Of a DNA stretch of 64,000 nt, positions 1 through 9,612 are shown one piece after another. The stretch covers positions 248,001 to 312,000 of the forward strand of contig NZ_BCQS01000011.1 of the NCBI RefSeq assembly GCF_001552195.1, in the 5' to 3' direction. This DNA comes from Actinomadura latina NBRC 106108 (GTDB taxonomy: Bacteria; Actinomycetota; Actinomycetes; Streptosporangiales; Streptosporangiaceae). Positions within the stretch are counted from its first letter, which is position 1. Every line of letters begins with the position of its first letter. The notes under the pieces were generated by a model that was given only the letters and a program-made list of their open reading frames with translations, had not been told where the DNA came from and made no database searches. The position numbers were made by a program, and so were the translations under genes.

Positions 1-641
1 TGATCACGCGGACGGAGCTGGCCGCGATGGGCGTGCCCGCCCCGTCCGAGCCGGTGGCGGGGGACTGGCTGGCCGACCCCGGCCACTGGGAGGACCTCCG
101 CGCCCGCCTCGTCGCGGCCGTCGAGGAGCACGCCGCCGCCCATCCGACCGACCCCGGCCTGCCCGCCGACGCCGCCCGCCGCGCCCTCGGCCTGCCCGAC
201 CGCGCCCTCGTCGAGGCCCTCGCCGCCGGCCTGCACCAGCGCGACGGCCGCGTCTACGGGCGGGCGACCGCGCCCGAGCTGCCGCCGCCCGTCCGGCAGG
301 CCGTCGACGCGGTGCGCAGCGACCTGGCCGCCGCGCCGTTCCAGGCGCCGGACGCGGGACGGCTCGCCGCGCTCGGGCTGACCCCGAAGATGGTCGCCGC
401 CGCCGCGGCGGCCGGCGCGCTGCTGAAGGTCGGCGACGGCATCGTGCTGCTGCCCGGCGACGACACGCGCGCCGCCGCACTCCTCGCGGGCCTCGGCGGC
501 CCGTTCACGCTGAGCGAGGCGCGCCGCGCGCTCGGCACCACCCGCCGCGTCGCCGTCCCGCTCCTGGAGCACCTGGACGAGCGGGGCTACACGGTCAGGG
601 TGGACGACCTCCGGCGGCGCTGCACCGAGGAGGCCGGATGA
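1..641 (+). CDS. selB: SelB, selenocysteine-specific elongation factor (C-terminal part, 5' truncated by window edge)
   Basis: The reading frame is open from the first bases of the window, so only the C-terminal ~210 residues are present. SelB delivers Sec-tRNA to the ribosome at UGA codons that carry a SECIS hairpin; its C-terminal winged-helix repeats bind the hairpin. The visible part is Ala/Leu-rich helical sequence ending in a winged-helix-like stretch (LGTTRRVAVPLLEHLD, then a basic tail), as in SelB C-termini. The GTPase domain lies outside the window. The stop codon overlaps the selD start (ATGA at 638-641), so the two are probably translationally coupled. The selD neighbour and the Sec-containing formate dehydrogenase support the call; the sequence alone would be ambiguous. 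Confidence 0.85.
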   Translation, partial: ITRTELAAMGVPAPSEPVAGDWLADPGHWEDLRARLVAAVEEHAAAHPTDPGLPADAARRALGLPDRALVEALAAGLHQRDGRVYGRATAPELPPPVRQAVDAVRSDLAAAPFQAPDAGRLAALGLTPKMVAAAAAAGALLKVGDGIVLLPGDDTRAAALLAGLGGPFTLSEARRALGTTRRVAVPLLEHLDERGYTVRVDDLRRRCTEEAG

Positions 642-1636
642 AGAAGAGGCTGACGCAGTACGCGCACGGCGGGGGCTGCGCCTGCAAGATCCCGCCAGGC
701 GAGCTGGAGGACGTCGTCGCCGGCCTGAACACCGCCCCGGCGGCGCCCAACACCGAACTGATCGTCGGCCTCGACACCGGCGACGACGCGGCCGTCGTCC
801 GCCTGCCGGGCTCCCGGGGCGGGCTCGCCGCCGTCGCCACCGCCGACTTCTTCACCCCGGTCGTCGACGACCCCTACGACTGGGGACGGATCGCCGCCGC
901 GAACGCGCTGTCGGACGTCTACGCCGTCGGCGGCCGCCCCCTCGTCGCGGTCAACCTGCTCGCGTGGCCGCGCGACGTGCTGCCGTTCGAGCTGGCGCGC
1001 GAGGTGCTGCGCGGCGGCCTGGACGTCGCCGGCGAGGCGGGCTGCCATGTCGGCGGCGGCCACAGCGTGGACGACCCCGAACCCAAGTACGGCATGGCCG
1101 TCACCGGCGTCGCCGACCCGGCCGCCCTGCTCCGCAACGACACCGGCAAGCCGGGCGTGCCGCTCACCCTGACCAAGCCGCTCGGCCTCGGGGTCCTGAA
1201 CAACCGGCACAAGGCGACCGGCGAGGTCTTCCCGCACGCGGTCGCCGCCATGGTGGCGCTGAACCGCGACGCCTCCGCCGCCGCGCTGGAGGCCGGCGCC
1301 GTCTGCGCCACGGACGTGACCGGCTTCGGGCTCCTCGGGCACCTCTACAAGATGGCCCGCGCGTCCGGAGTGACCGCCGTCGTCGACGCCGCCGCCGTCC
1401 CCTACCTGGACGGCGCCCGCGAGTCGCTGCGCGCCGGATACGTCAGCGGCGGCACCCGCCGCAACCTCGACTGGGTCGCGCCGCACACCGACTTCGGCGG
1501 CACGCCCGAGGAGGACCGGCTGCTGCTCGCCGACGCGCAGACGTCCGGCGGCCTCCTCGTCGCGGGCGAGATCCCCGGCGAGCCGGTCATCGGCGAGCTC
1601 GTCCCCGCCGGGGAGCGCCCCCTCGTCATCCGCTAG
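638..1636 (+). CDS. selD: Selenide, water dikinase SelD
   Basis: SelD makes selenophosphate from selenide and ATP, the selenium donor for Sec-tRNA synthesis. The 332-residue length is normal for the family. The N-terminus carries the glycine-rich active-site loop GGGCACKIPP; Cys14 and Lys17 align with Cys17 and Lys20 of the E. coli enzyme, so this is a Cys-type SelD and not itself a selenoprotein. An AIR-synthase-like fold follows, with DTGDDAAV, GGGHSVDDPEPKYG and an ATDVTGFGLLGHL block. The start overlaps the selB stop by 4 nt. It converges on the formate dehydrogenase gene, with only 22 bp between the stops. Confidence 0.95.
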   Translation: MKKRLTQYAHGGGCACKIPPGELEDVVAGLNTAPAAPNTELIVGLDTGDDAAVVRLPGSRGGLAAVATADFFTPVVDDPYDWGRIAAANALSDVYAVGGRPLVAVNLLAWPRDVLPFELAREVLRGGLDVAGEAGCHVGGGHSVDDPEPKYGMAVTGVADPAALLRNDTGKPGVPLTLTKPLGLGVLNNRHKATGEVFPHAVAAMVALNRDASAAALEAGAVCATDVTGFGLLGHLYKMARASGVTAVVDAAAVPYLDGARESLRAGYVSGGTRRNLDWVAPHTDFGGTPEEDRLLLADAQTSGGLLVAGEIPGEPVIGELVPAGERPLVIR

Positions 1637-1658
1637 ACCCCTGCTCCCGCTGCTCCCC

Positions 1659-4600
1659 CTACACTTCGGTGCCCGTGTCCTCGGTGACGCCGGCCCGCTC
1701 CTGGTAGCGGCGGACCAGGTCGCCGGCGGCGGCGCCGCGCGGCCGGCGGCCGGGGCGGATGTCGCACGAGACGGCCTTCGCCTCCTGGATGTGGGTGTTC
1801 GGGTCCAGCGAGAGGTGCAGCAGCTCGTTCGCGGCGTCACCGGTGCTGTAGCCGTTCGGGCCCCAGTGGTACGGCAGGCCGATCTGGTGGATCGTCCGGC
1901 CGTCCACGGTCAGCGGCTGCATCCGGTCGGTGACCAGGACGCGGGCCTCGATGGCCGCGCGCGGGCTGACGATCGTCGCCCAGCCGCCGTGCTCCAGGCT
2001 CCGCAAGGCCGCGAGCTCCGGGGACACCTCGCAGAAGAACTCCGGCTGCAGCTCGGCCAGGTACGGCTGCCAGCGCGACATGCCGCCCGCCGTGTGGTGC
2101 TCGGTGAGCCGGTAGGTCGTCGTCACGAACGGGTACACGTCCGCGCCCGGCGCCGCGCCGCTCGGCGCGTACCGGTTGTCGGGGTGCGGCGGCAGCAGAT
2201 GCCGGACGGGGTTGCGCTGCTGCCCGTACAGCGGGTTCGCGAACGGCGACTCCTGCGGCTCGTAGTGCGTCGGGAGCGGGCCGTCCGTCAGGCCGGCCGG
2301 GACGAACAGCCACGCCTTCCCGTCCGCCTGCATGATGAACGGGTCGTCGCCGGCGAGCGCGTCCGGGCCGGTCGCGTCGCTGGGCGGCTTGTAGTCCGGC
2401 GGGCGGTCGGCGATGAAGTCGGGCACGTCGTGGCCCGTCCACCTGCCCTCGTCGGCGTCCCACCAGACGTAGGCCTTGCGCTCGCTCCACGGGTTGCCGT
2501 CCTTGTCGGCGGACGCCCGGTTGTAGATGATGCGCCGGTTCGACGGCCACGCCCAGCCCCACTCGGGCGCCACCCAGTGCTGGTCCTTGCCGGGCTTGCG
2601 GCGGGCGGTCTGGTTGACGCCGTCCGCGTAGCAGCCGCAGTAGATCCAGCAGCCGCACCTGGTCGACCCGTCGTCCTTCAGCTGCGTGTAGGACGACAGC
2701 GGGTTCCCGTCGGCGTCGAAGCCGTTGACCTCGGCGAGCACCGCCTCCGCGCTCGGCTCCTCCAGCCGGCCGTGCGTCGGGTAGTCCCACGTCAGGTCGA
2801 GGACCGGGCGGTCCATCTCGTCGGTGGACCCGGCGAGCTTCTCCCGGATGATCCGGCCCAGGTGGAACATGAACCACAGGTCGCTGCGCTGGTCCCCGGC
2901 GGGCTCGACCGCCCGGTGGTGCCACTGCAGCATGCGCTGGGTGTTGGTGAAGCTGCCGTCCTTCTCGGTGTGCGCGGCGGCGGGCAGGAAGAACACCTCG
3001 GTGCCGATGTCCTCGGTGCGCATCTCGCCCGACTCGATCTCCGGGCCGTCCTTCCACCACGTCGCCGACTCGATGAGCGAGAAGTCGCGGACGACGAGCC
3101 AGTCCAGGTTCGCCATCCCGAGCCGCTGGATCTTGGCGTTCGCGGACCCGACGGCCGGGTTCTCGCCCATCAGGAAGTAGCCCTTGCACACGCCGTCGAT
3201 CTGCGCCATCGCCGTCTCGTACGTGCTGTGCGAGCCGGTCAGCCGCGGCAGGTAGTCGAAGCAGTAGTCGTTGTCCCCGGTCGCCGCGTCGCCCCAGTAC
3301 GACTTCAGCAGGCTCACGGTGTACGCCCGCATGTTGCCCCAGAAGCCCTTCTTCGCCGACTCGCCCTGGACGAACGCGTCCAGGTCCTCGTTGGTGTGGG
3401 CGTGCGGCATCGGGATGTAGCCGGGCAGCAGGTTGAACAGCGTCGGGATGTCCGTCGACCCCTGGATGGACGCGTGGCCGCGCAGCGCCATGATGCCGCC
3501 GCCGGGGCGGCCGATGTTGCCGAGCAGGCTCTGCAGGATCGCCGCCGTCCGGATGTACTGGACGCCGACCGTGTGCTGCGTCCAGCCGACCGCGTACACG
3601 AACGCTGACGTCCGGTCGCGGCCCGAGTTCTCGGTGAGCATCTCGCACACCTGGAGGAACTGGTCCCGGGGGACGCCGCAGATCCGCTCCACCATCTCCG
3701 GCGTGTACCGCGCGAAGTGGCGCTTGAGCACCTGGAACACGCACCGCGGGTTCTCCAGCGTCGGGTCCCGTTCCGGGTGGCCCTCGCCGATCGCCGCGCC
3801 GCCCGAGCCGTGCGCCTCACCGCGTCCCGCCTCCGCGACGCGGTCGTTGTACTCCATGTCCCGCTGGCCTGCGGCGGACTGGACCTCCATGCCTTCGTAC
3901 TGCCACGTCGTGTGGTCGTAGCTGCGCTTCTCCGGGTCCAGGCCGGAGAACACGCCGTCGAGGTCCTCGGTGTCGCGGAAGTCCTCCGTGAGGATCACGG
4001 GCGCGTTGGTGTAGGCCACCACGTAGTCGCGGAAGTACTTGTCGTTCTCCAGGACGTAGTTGACGATCCCGCCGAGGAACGCGATGTCACTGCCCGCGCG
4101 GAGCGGGACGTGCGCGTCCGCGAGCGCGCTGGTCCGGGTGAACCGCGGGTCCACGTGGATCACCTTCGCGCCGCGCGCCTTCGCCTCCATCACCCACTGG
4201 AACCCGACCGGATGGCACTCGGCCATGTTCGAGCCCTGGATGACGATGCAGTCCGAGTTCTGCAGGTCCTGCTGGAAGGTGGTCGCGCCGCCGCGGCCGA
4301 ACGAGGTTCCCAGACTGGGAACGGTGGAGGAGTGTCAAACGCGCGCCTGATTCTCGATCTGTACCGCGCCGAGCGCGGTGAACAGCTTCTTGATCAGGTA
4401 GTTCTCCTCGTTGTCGAGCGTGGCGCCGCCGAGGCTCGCGAGGCCGAGGGTGCGCCGCACCCGCAGGCCGTCCTGCTCCCACTGCCAGCCGTCCCGGCGC
4501 GCCTCGATCACCCGGTCGGCGATCATGTCCATCGCCGTGCCGAGGTCGAGGCTCTCCCAGTCCGTGCCGCCGGGCCGCCGGTAGAGCACCCGCTGCTCGC

Positions 4601-4901
4601 GGGCGGACCCGGTGGTCAGCTGGAGGCTGGCCGAGCCCTTCGGGCACAGCCGCCCCCGGCTGACCGGTGAGTCCGGGTCGCCCTCGATCTGGGTGACCTT
4701 GCCGTCCTTGACGTACACGTCCTGCCCGCAGCCGACCGCGCAGTACGGGCAGACCGACTTCACGACCTGGTCGGCGGTGCTCACCCGCGCCTTGATCCGC
4801 TCGGTCCCCGCGCTCTTCGCCGCGGCACCGCGGCCGAGCGGATCGTCGCCGGTGAACTGGCGGTAGACGGGCCATGACCCGATCCATGTACGAACGCCCA
4901 C
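1659..4901 (-). CDS. fdhA: Formate dehydrogenase alpha subunit, selenocysteine-containing (UGA readthrough)
   Basis: Molybdopterin (bis-MGD) formate dehydrogenase catalytic subunit, oxidising formate to CO2. Translation from a GTG at 4901, 8 nt after a GAGGTGG-like ribosome site, gives 1080 residues if the in-frame TGA at 4335-4337 is read as Sec189. The context ENQARV-U-HSSTV is the classic Sec active-site context of this family. Cys51, Cys54, Cys58 and Cys86 bind the 4Fe-4S cluster (CPYCAVGC). No twin-arginine signal is seen, so a cytoplasmic enzyme is likely. Conventional gene callers would split it into 4335-4958 and 1659-4226. No iron-sulfur beta or NrfD-type membrane subunit is adjacent; the downstream side is taken by convergent selB-selD. 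The electron partner is therefore unknown. Confidence 0.93.
4305..4337 (-). promoter_or_regulatory. Bacterial SECIS element in fdhA mRNA
   Basis: Twelve nucleotides after the UGA, the minus strand reads GTTCCC (4322-4317), loop AGTCT (4316-4312), GGGAAC (4311-4306). This is a perfect 6-bp stem with a small loop containing GU. Position and loop resemble the SelB-binding apical hairpin of E. coli fdhF/fdnG SECIS elements. The lower stem is not clearly resolved by eye. Confidence 0.8.
4335..4337 (-). other. In-frame UGA selenocysteine codon (Sec189)
   Basis: TGA on the minus strand lies between two open halves of the formate dehydrogenase frame. The protein similarity continues without a shift on both sides (ENQARV before, HSSTVPSLG after), and selB and selD are adjacent. 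This is seen directly; recoding is inferred from family knowledge. Confidence 0.92.
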
Positions 4902-5002
4902 GTCACACCACCTCGTCACCTTGGCGCGACGTCCACCTACCCGCCGCCCGCCCCGCAAAACAAAGCCGTCGGCGGCTTCCCGGACGGGCGGCGGAAGGCG
5001 CG

Positions 5003-6772
5003 TCAGCGCGTCGCGAAGGCGGCCAGGTTCGTGGAGACCGGCTCCGGCTCGCCGTCGTTCTGGACGGCGGACGCGGTCAGCACGTCGATGTGCTGGTAGC
5101 CGGGCGCGATGACGTCGCCGGGCTGCGGGTCGCTGGACCCGAGGCCGTCACCGGCCTCCAGGTTGAGGATCGGGTTCGCCGCGATGCCGCCCTCGTGGAC
5201 CGCGTCGTCCGCGATGCCGGGCGCGCCCGCCAGCGCGATGTCGGTGACCATCTTCGTGGGGAAGTAGTGCTCCGTGAAGTCGAGCGGGTGCTCCGACAGG
5301 CTGCGCGCCAGCTCGGCGATGTCGGTGACCTCCTTGCCGGCGGACGTGAACGGGGTGCCGTCCTTGGACGTGTAGACCGGGTCGTCGGGCGCGCCGACGC
5401 GGTCGTAGTTGCGCCACGAGTAGAGCGGGCCGTCCGGCTCGTCCGGGATCGCCTTCTTGTCCTTGCCGAGCAGCTGGGACAGGCCGCCGAGCCCGAGCTC
5501 GTCCAGGTTGCTCGGCGCCGGGAACTCCTTGTCGACGATCTTGCCGCCCTCCCAGAAACCGACGCTGGCCTGCATGAACGCGAGCGGCTGGGAGTTGTCG
5601 TCCAGCAGCCCGCCGAGCGCGGCGGCGTTGGTGAACCTGAAGTCCTTCACCGTGGGGGAGCCCTTGAGGAACGTCGGGTAGTCCTTGGAGAACAGCAGCC
5701 GGTACGTCATGTCCTGGTTGAACCCGGACGGGACGTAGGCCGCGAGGTCGGAGAGGCCGCCCGGGTCGAGGTTGGCGGCGAGGCCGGCGATGCCCAGCAG
5801 GTTCATCGTCTCGGTGTTGACGACGGCCGGGGCCGACAGCGCGCGCGGGATGACCCCTGTCTCCAGCCCGGCCTGGACGGCGCCCGCGCCGAACTTGATG
5901 AGCGGAACCCAGTCCGCCGGGACCTCGCCGCCCATCCCGGGCAGCCCCTTCGCGATGCGGGTGTCGAGCGCGAAGTAGCCGGAGCACTGGTTGTAGCCCG
6001 CGTCGCCGGTGGTGGCGTGGTTCCCGTCGAAATCCCATTCGGCGAAGAACGCGGTCAGTACGCCGCCGAGGGAATGGCCGCCGCACAGCATCTTCTGCTT
6101 GCGCGCCGCCTGGTCCGGAAGCTCATGGGCCATCAGGTCGTACTGGTCGCGGACGGTCTGTTCGAGGCCGACGTTCTGCAGCCATGTCACCTGGTCGTTC
6201 GACTGGTAACCGGCGAATGTCCGCCCGTCCACCGCTTTCTGCCGGTAGTAGTAGTCGACGGCGAGATGGACGTCCTTCGCCGCGAGCCCCGCCTGGAGCC
6301 CGGTGCGGTCCTCAAGGCAGTTGGACCGCCGGTCGAGCGCCCAGAACTCGATGTGCCGCCCGCTCTTCGCCGCCGCCGACACCGTGTTCCGCGCGACGCT
6401 GTCGAACGCGCCCGCGCCCTCCAGGATGCCGGGCTGCGCGACGAGGACCTTGTCGGCCCGGGCCGGGTCCGCCGGTCCGTCCTTGTGCCGGAACCGCAGG
6501 TAGGACAGCCAGTCACAGGCTTCCGGGTGCGGGCCGGCGGAGGCCGGCAGCGGCACCTTGACCCGCACCGCCGACTCGCTGACGTCGGTGACGGGCGAAC
6601 CGGACGGGACGGGAGTCTCGGACCGGCCGGCCTCGCGCGCGCTCACCGGCCCGGCGATCGCGCCGATGACCAGGGCGGACGCGGCGAGGACCGTCAGGGG
6701 CACGAACGAGCGAAGCGAACCGGGGGGTGCAGGGGATCGTCCCCCCGCGGTGGACAGGGTGGGTCGCCCCAT
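5003..6772 (-). CDS. Secreted alpha/beta-hydrolase-like protein
   Basis: A 589-residue exported protein. Start ATG at 6772 follows GAGGAG with 6-nt spacing; the longer upstream frame has no such site. Residues ~20-46 form a signal peptide (hydrophobic run ending GPVSA). The nucleophile elbow GHSLGG lies at ~232-237 (Ser234), typical of serine lipases and esterases. The catalytic Asp and His cannot be assigned by eye; a C-terminal His in PGYQHIDVL is a candidate. Only three Cys are obvious after the signal peptide. The substrate is unknown. The gene is monocistronic, with gaps of about 100-130 bp on both sides. Confidence 0.75.
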   Translation of the reverse strand: MGRPTLSTAGGRSPAPPGSLRSFVPLTVLAASALVIGAIAGPVSAREAGRSETPVPSGSPVTDVSESAVRVKVPLPASAGPHPEACDWLSYLRFRHKDGPADPARADKVLVAQPGILEGAGAFDSVARNTVSAAAKSGRHIEFWALDRRSNCLEDRTGLQAGLAAKDVHLAVDYYYRQKAVDGRTFAGYQSNDQVTWLQNVGLEQTVRDQYDLMAHELPDQAARKQKMLCGGHSLGGVLTAFFAEWDFDGNHATTGDAGYNQCSGYFALDTRIAKGLPGMGGEVPADWVPLIKFGAGAVQAGLETGVIPRALSAPAVVNTETMNLLGIAGLAANLDPGGLSDLAAYVPSGFNQDMTYRLLFSKDYPTFLKGSPTVKDFRFTNAAALGGLLDDNSQPLAFMQASVGFWEGGKIVDKEFPAPSNLDELGLGGLSQLLGKDKKAIPDEPDGPLYSWRNYDRVGAPDDPVYTSKDGTPFTSAGKEVTDIAELARSLSEHPLDFTEHYFPTKMVTDIALAGAPGIADDAVHEGGIAANPILNLEAGDGLGSSDPQPGDVIAPGYQHIDVLTASAVQNDGEPEPVSTNLAAFATR

Positions 6773-6902
6773 CGCGTACTCCTCTCGGAGTGATCGGTGA
6801 TGGGGCAACAATGAACCTGTCGTTCTTTTGACGACAGTCGTCCATTTGCACAATCTCCGGGCGGCTCTTGTCCGCGGCCGACAAACCGCCGGGCCGGGCC
6901 GG

Positions 6903-7637
6903 TCAGAGGACGGCCGATCCCGCCTTCTCCACCAGCGCCGCGAATTCGGCGCGCTCGGACGGCGACAGCGCACGCTCGTAGACCTTGGCCGAGAGACGGT
7001 CGGTGATCTCCTCGGCCTCCGCGCGCCGCGGCTTGAGGTGCGCGCAGTCGGGGAGGTCGCCCTGCCAGCCGCAGAACCGGGCCTTCCCCTCGCCCTCGTG
7101 GACCAGGACCGACTCCAGCGGCGACAGGCCGACGGACGTGGTCGCGACCAGGTGCAGCCCGCCGCGCAGTTCGCGGAGGACCTGGAGCACCTGCACCAGC
7201 CGGCCCGGCCCGCTCTCCGGCAGCGGCTCGGCGCGCCAGCCGCAGAACAGCGGCAGCCCCGACCCGTCGGCCGCGTCCGCGACCCGCCCGGCCAGCTCGC
7301 ACAGGCGCGGGTCGTCGGGGAGGTGCTTCTCGCCCCAGGCCGTGAACGCCTTCGCGTACCGGCGGGCCGCCTCCCGGGCCCCGGCGATCGCGACGCCCTC
7401 GTCCCACATGGCCTGGACGACCCCCGGCTCGAAGAACCCCAGCGCCGCCCATACCACGCTGCCGTCGACGTCGCCCAGCACGCCGCCGCGCCCGGCGAAG
7501 TAGAACGCGAACGGGTTGCCGTACCCGAGTTCCGTCCCGTGTTCGGAGACCGCCGGGTCCAGCATCCACTTCGAGCCGATGTCGTGGACGATGGCGTCCG
7601 CGGCCCGCACGGTCTCGGCGGCGGTCAGTTCCGGCAT
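6903..7637 (-). CDS. SCO6745-like conserved actinobacterial protein
   Basis: A 244-residue soluble protein without signal or membrane segments. The segment around FYFAGRGGVLGDVDGS, followed by ALGFFEPGVV, resembles the conserved core (YFAGRAAPLG...) of the SCO6745 family of unknown function, common in actinomycetes. The rest (helical, Arg/Glu-rich, a repeated FCGW motif at two places) gives no catalytic signature. It starts at ATG 7637 after GAGGAGCCCCC. It is transcribed with the neighbouring phosphatase gene but separated by ~260 bp from the hydrolase. Function unassigned; the family call is from memory of the motif only. Confidence 0.55.
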   Translation of the reverse strand: MPELTAAETVRAADAIVHDIGSKWMLDPAVSEHGTELGYGNPFAFYFAGRGGVLGDVDGSVVWAALGFFEPGVVQAMWDEGVAIAGAREAARRYAKAFTAWGEKHLPDDPRLCELAGRVADAADGSGLPLFCGWRAEPLPESGPGRLVQVLQVLRELRGGLHLVATTSVGLSPLESVLVHEGEGKARFCGWQGDLPDCAHLKPRRAEAEEITDRLSAKVYERALSPSERAEFAALVEKAGSAVL

Positions 7638-7674
7638 GGGGGCTCCTCGGCTCCGGGGCGATGTAAGCGGGAGG

Positions 7675-8943
7675 TTACCTCTCGTCCCCGGTGCCGTGCC
7701 AGTCGAGGCAGACCACGACGGCGTCGTCCGCGAGGTTCGCGCCGTCGTGGTACTCGATCAGCTCGTTGATGACGGTCAGCGGCACCTCCGCCGCGTCCTG
7801 CAGCCGGCTGCGCCGCGTCGCCTGCTCCAGCGCCTGCGTGCCGAACTCGCCGCGCCCGGTCGTCGCGGCGAAGACGCCGTCGCTGACAATGACCAGCCGG
7901 TCGCCCGGTTCGAGGCCGAACTGCTGGGGGCGGTACTCGGTGTCGGGGAACATGCCGAGCGGCAGCTGCTGCTCCAGCGGGACGCGCGTCACCTCGGTGC
8001 CGCGCAGCAGCAGGATCCGCGGCGATCCCGCGTCGATGACGTGCACGGTCCCGTCGGCGACGTCGATCCGCATCACGAGGGTCTCGGTGAACTCCCGGCC
8101 GCCGTAGCGGGCGTGCACCATGTCGTTGGCCAGGCTCGCCTGCTCGCCGAGGTCGGCGCCGGAGCGGCGCGCGTTGCGCAGCGCGCCGACGGTCAGCGAG
8201 GTCAGCAGGGCCGCGCTGATGCCGTTGCCCGCGCCGTTGGTGACGGTCAGCGCCAGATGGTCGTGCTCGGCGGACCAGTCGAAGTTGTCCCCGCCGATCG
8301 AGTACGCCGGCTCCAGGTGGCCGGCGAGGCTGAACCCCCGGTCCGAGCACGCGTGCCCGGGGAGCAGCTGCCACTGCAGCTCGGCGGCGAGCGTGAGGCG
8401 CTGCCGGCGCCTCGCCCGCTCGTACCGGTCGGTCCAGTTCCAGGCGACCTTCAGGGCGATGCCGAGCAGCTCGCCGATCTCCGCCAGGACGTCCGGGGCG
8501 CCCCAGGGCTCCGCCGAGGCCACTTCGAGGACGCCGAGCCGCTCGCCCCGCGCGGTGACCGGTATATAGGTCGTCGTGTCGCGCGGCCCGCCGCCGTCCT
8601 CGGACGTGGAGACCGCCACGCGCCGCGAGACGAACGCCCGGCCGGCGGTGCTCCGCCGGATGGCGAGCGGTTCGGCGGCCGGCTCCGCCTCGGGGCCGGC
8701 CGGGGTCCCGGCCGGCTCGACCGGCAGCAGGACGCGCGTGTGGTAGTCGCTCACCAGCAGGCGGACGGCGGAGATCCGCGGGTACTCCCGGCGGAGCGCG
8801 CCGGCCAGCGCCTCCGGCACCGCGTGCGCGGGGGCGGCCCGCAGCGCCCGCTCGATCCCGGCCGGGCGGCCGTGCCCGTCCCCCGGTTCGCCCGCTGCGG
8901 GACGGCCCTGCCCAGCCCCCGCCGGGCGGCCCTGCGTGCTCAT
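7675..8943 (-). CDS. GAF and PP2C/SpoIIE-type serine phosphatase
   Basis: A 422-residue putative phosphatase of the RsbU/SpoIIE class, which usually controls anti-sigma-factor antagonists. Start ATG 8943 follows GAGGAGATGGGG. Residues ~30-175 look like a GAF domain (RLLVSDYHTRVLLP, then a GRAFVSRR segment and LGVLEVAS). A short helical linker (YERARRRQRLTLAAELQWQL) leads into the PP2C-like domain at ~195-415 with QLLPG, a GGDNFDW metal-binding-type motif, GAGNGISAALLTSL, VIDAGSPRILLL and GDRLVIVSDGVFAA. The first metal motif has GGDNFDW where many members have GGDWYD, a mild variant. No anti-sigma partner is adjacent, so the target is unknown. Confidence 0.85.
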   Translation of the reverse strand: MSTQGRPAGAGQGRPAAGEPGDGHGRPAGIERALRAAPAHAVPEALAGALRREYPRISAVRLLVSDYHTRVLLPVEPAGTPAGPEAEPAAEPLAIRRSTAGRAFVSRRVAVSTSEDGGGPRDTTTYIPVTARGERLGVLEVASAEPWGAPDVLAEIGELLGIALKVAWNWTDRYERARRRQRLTLAAELQWQLLPGHACSDRGFSLAGHLEPAYSIGGDNFDWSAEHDHLALTVTNGAGNGISAALLTSLTVGALRNARRSGADLGEQASLANDMVHARYGGREFTETLVMRIDVADGTVHVIDAGSPRILLLRGTEVTRVPLEQQLPLGMFPDTEYRPQQFGLEPGDRLVIVSDGVFAATTGRGEFGTQALEQATRRSRLQDAAEVPLTVINELIEYHDGANLADDAVVVCLDWHGTGDER

Positions 8944-9087
8944 CGCGACCCCATCTCCTCGCTGCCTGCCGACACCGGACGCGGCCGTGCCCCGTTCCCG
9001 TGCGGCCGCGGACGGAGGACCGCAGGGGAAGACTGCCAAAGAGTTTGCCCTGTGGCAAATACTTGACGTCGAGTTGTAGACGCGCGG

Positions 9088-9612
9088 TCAGGCGGTGCGG
9101 GAGCCGACCGCCTGCGGGCCGCCGGGCGCGCGCCGCTCGCACGCCTGGCCGAACTCCGTCAGCGCGTCGATCAGCCGGGCCCGGGACCCGGGCGACATCT
9201 GCGCCAGCACGTCCCGCACGGCCGCGCGCCGCCGCCGGACCAGCTGCGCGTACAGCTCCTCGCCCTGGTCGGTGAGCCGGACGATGATCTCCCGCCGGTC
9301 CGCGCGGGCGGGCTCGCGCACGATCAGCCCGGCGGCCTCCAGCCGGTCGCACAGCCGGCTCGTGGACGAGGGGATGGCGCCGAGCTCCTCGGCCAGCCCG
9401 CCGAGGTTCAGCCGCCCGAACCGCGAGATCGCCTCCACGGCCCGCAACTGGATCGGCGAGACGGCGGGTTCCAGGCCCTGCTCCGAGCGGCTCCACAGCA
9501 GCGCCGTGGTGCTCAGCACGCGTTCTACGGCGACCGTGACGTCCTCCGGGACGCCGCCCGTCCCGTCGTCGGCCGGCTCGCTGCCGGACGGCCGCGGTCG
9601 TCGCTGACTCAC
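9088..9612 (-). CDS. MarR-family transcriptional regulator
   Basis: A 174-residue winged-helix regulator. Start GTG at 9612 follows an AAAGGCCGAGGT ribosome-site region; upstream frame extensions are low-complexity. The central segment (LGGLAEELGAIPSSTSRLCD) is the recognition helix region, followed by a wing carrying the DRREIIVRLTDQG signature of MarR proteins. N-terminal helices would form the dimer interface. It is divergent from the LacI gene at 9991 across a 378-bp gap. The ligand and targets cannot be read from the sequence; autoregulation is usual for the family. Confidence 0.85.
   Translation of the reverse strand: MSQRRPRPSGSEPADDGTGGVPEDVTVAVERVLSTTALLWSRSEQGLEPAVSPIQLRAVEAISRFGRLNLGGLAEELGAIPSSTSRLCDRLEAAGLIVREPARADRREIIVRLTDQGEELYAQLVRRRRAAVRDVLAQMSPGSRARLIDALTEFGQACERRAPGGPQAVGSRTA

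Noticed and set aside
4335..4958. A separate 207-residue iron-sulfur protein gene upstream of a shorter formate dehydrogenase
   Set aside because: The frame continues directly through the TGA with family-typical sequence on both sides, so it is one selenoprotein gene.
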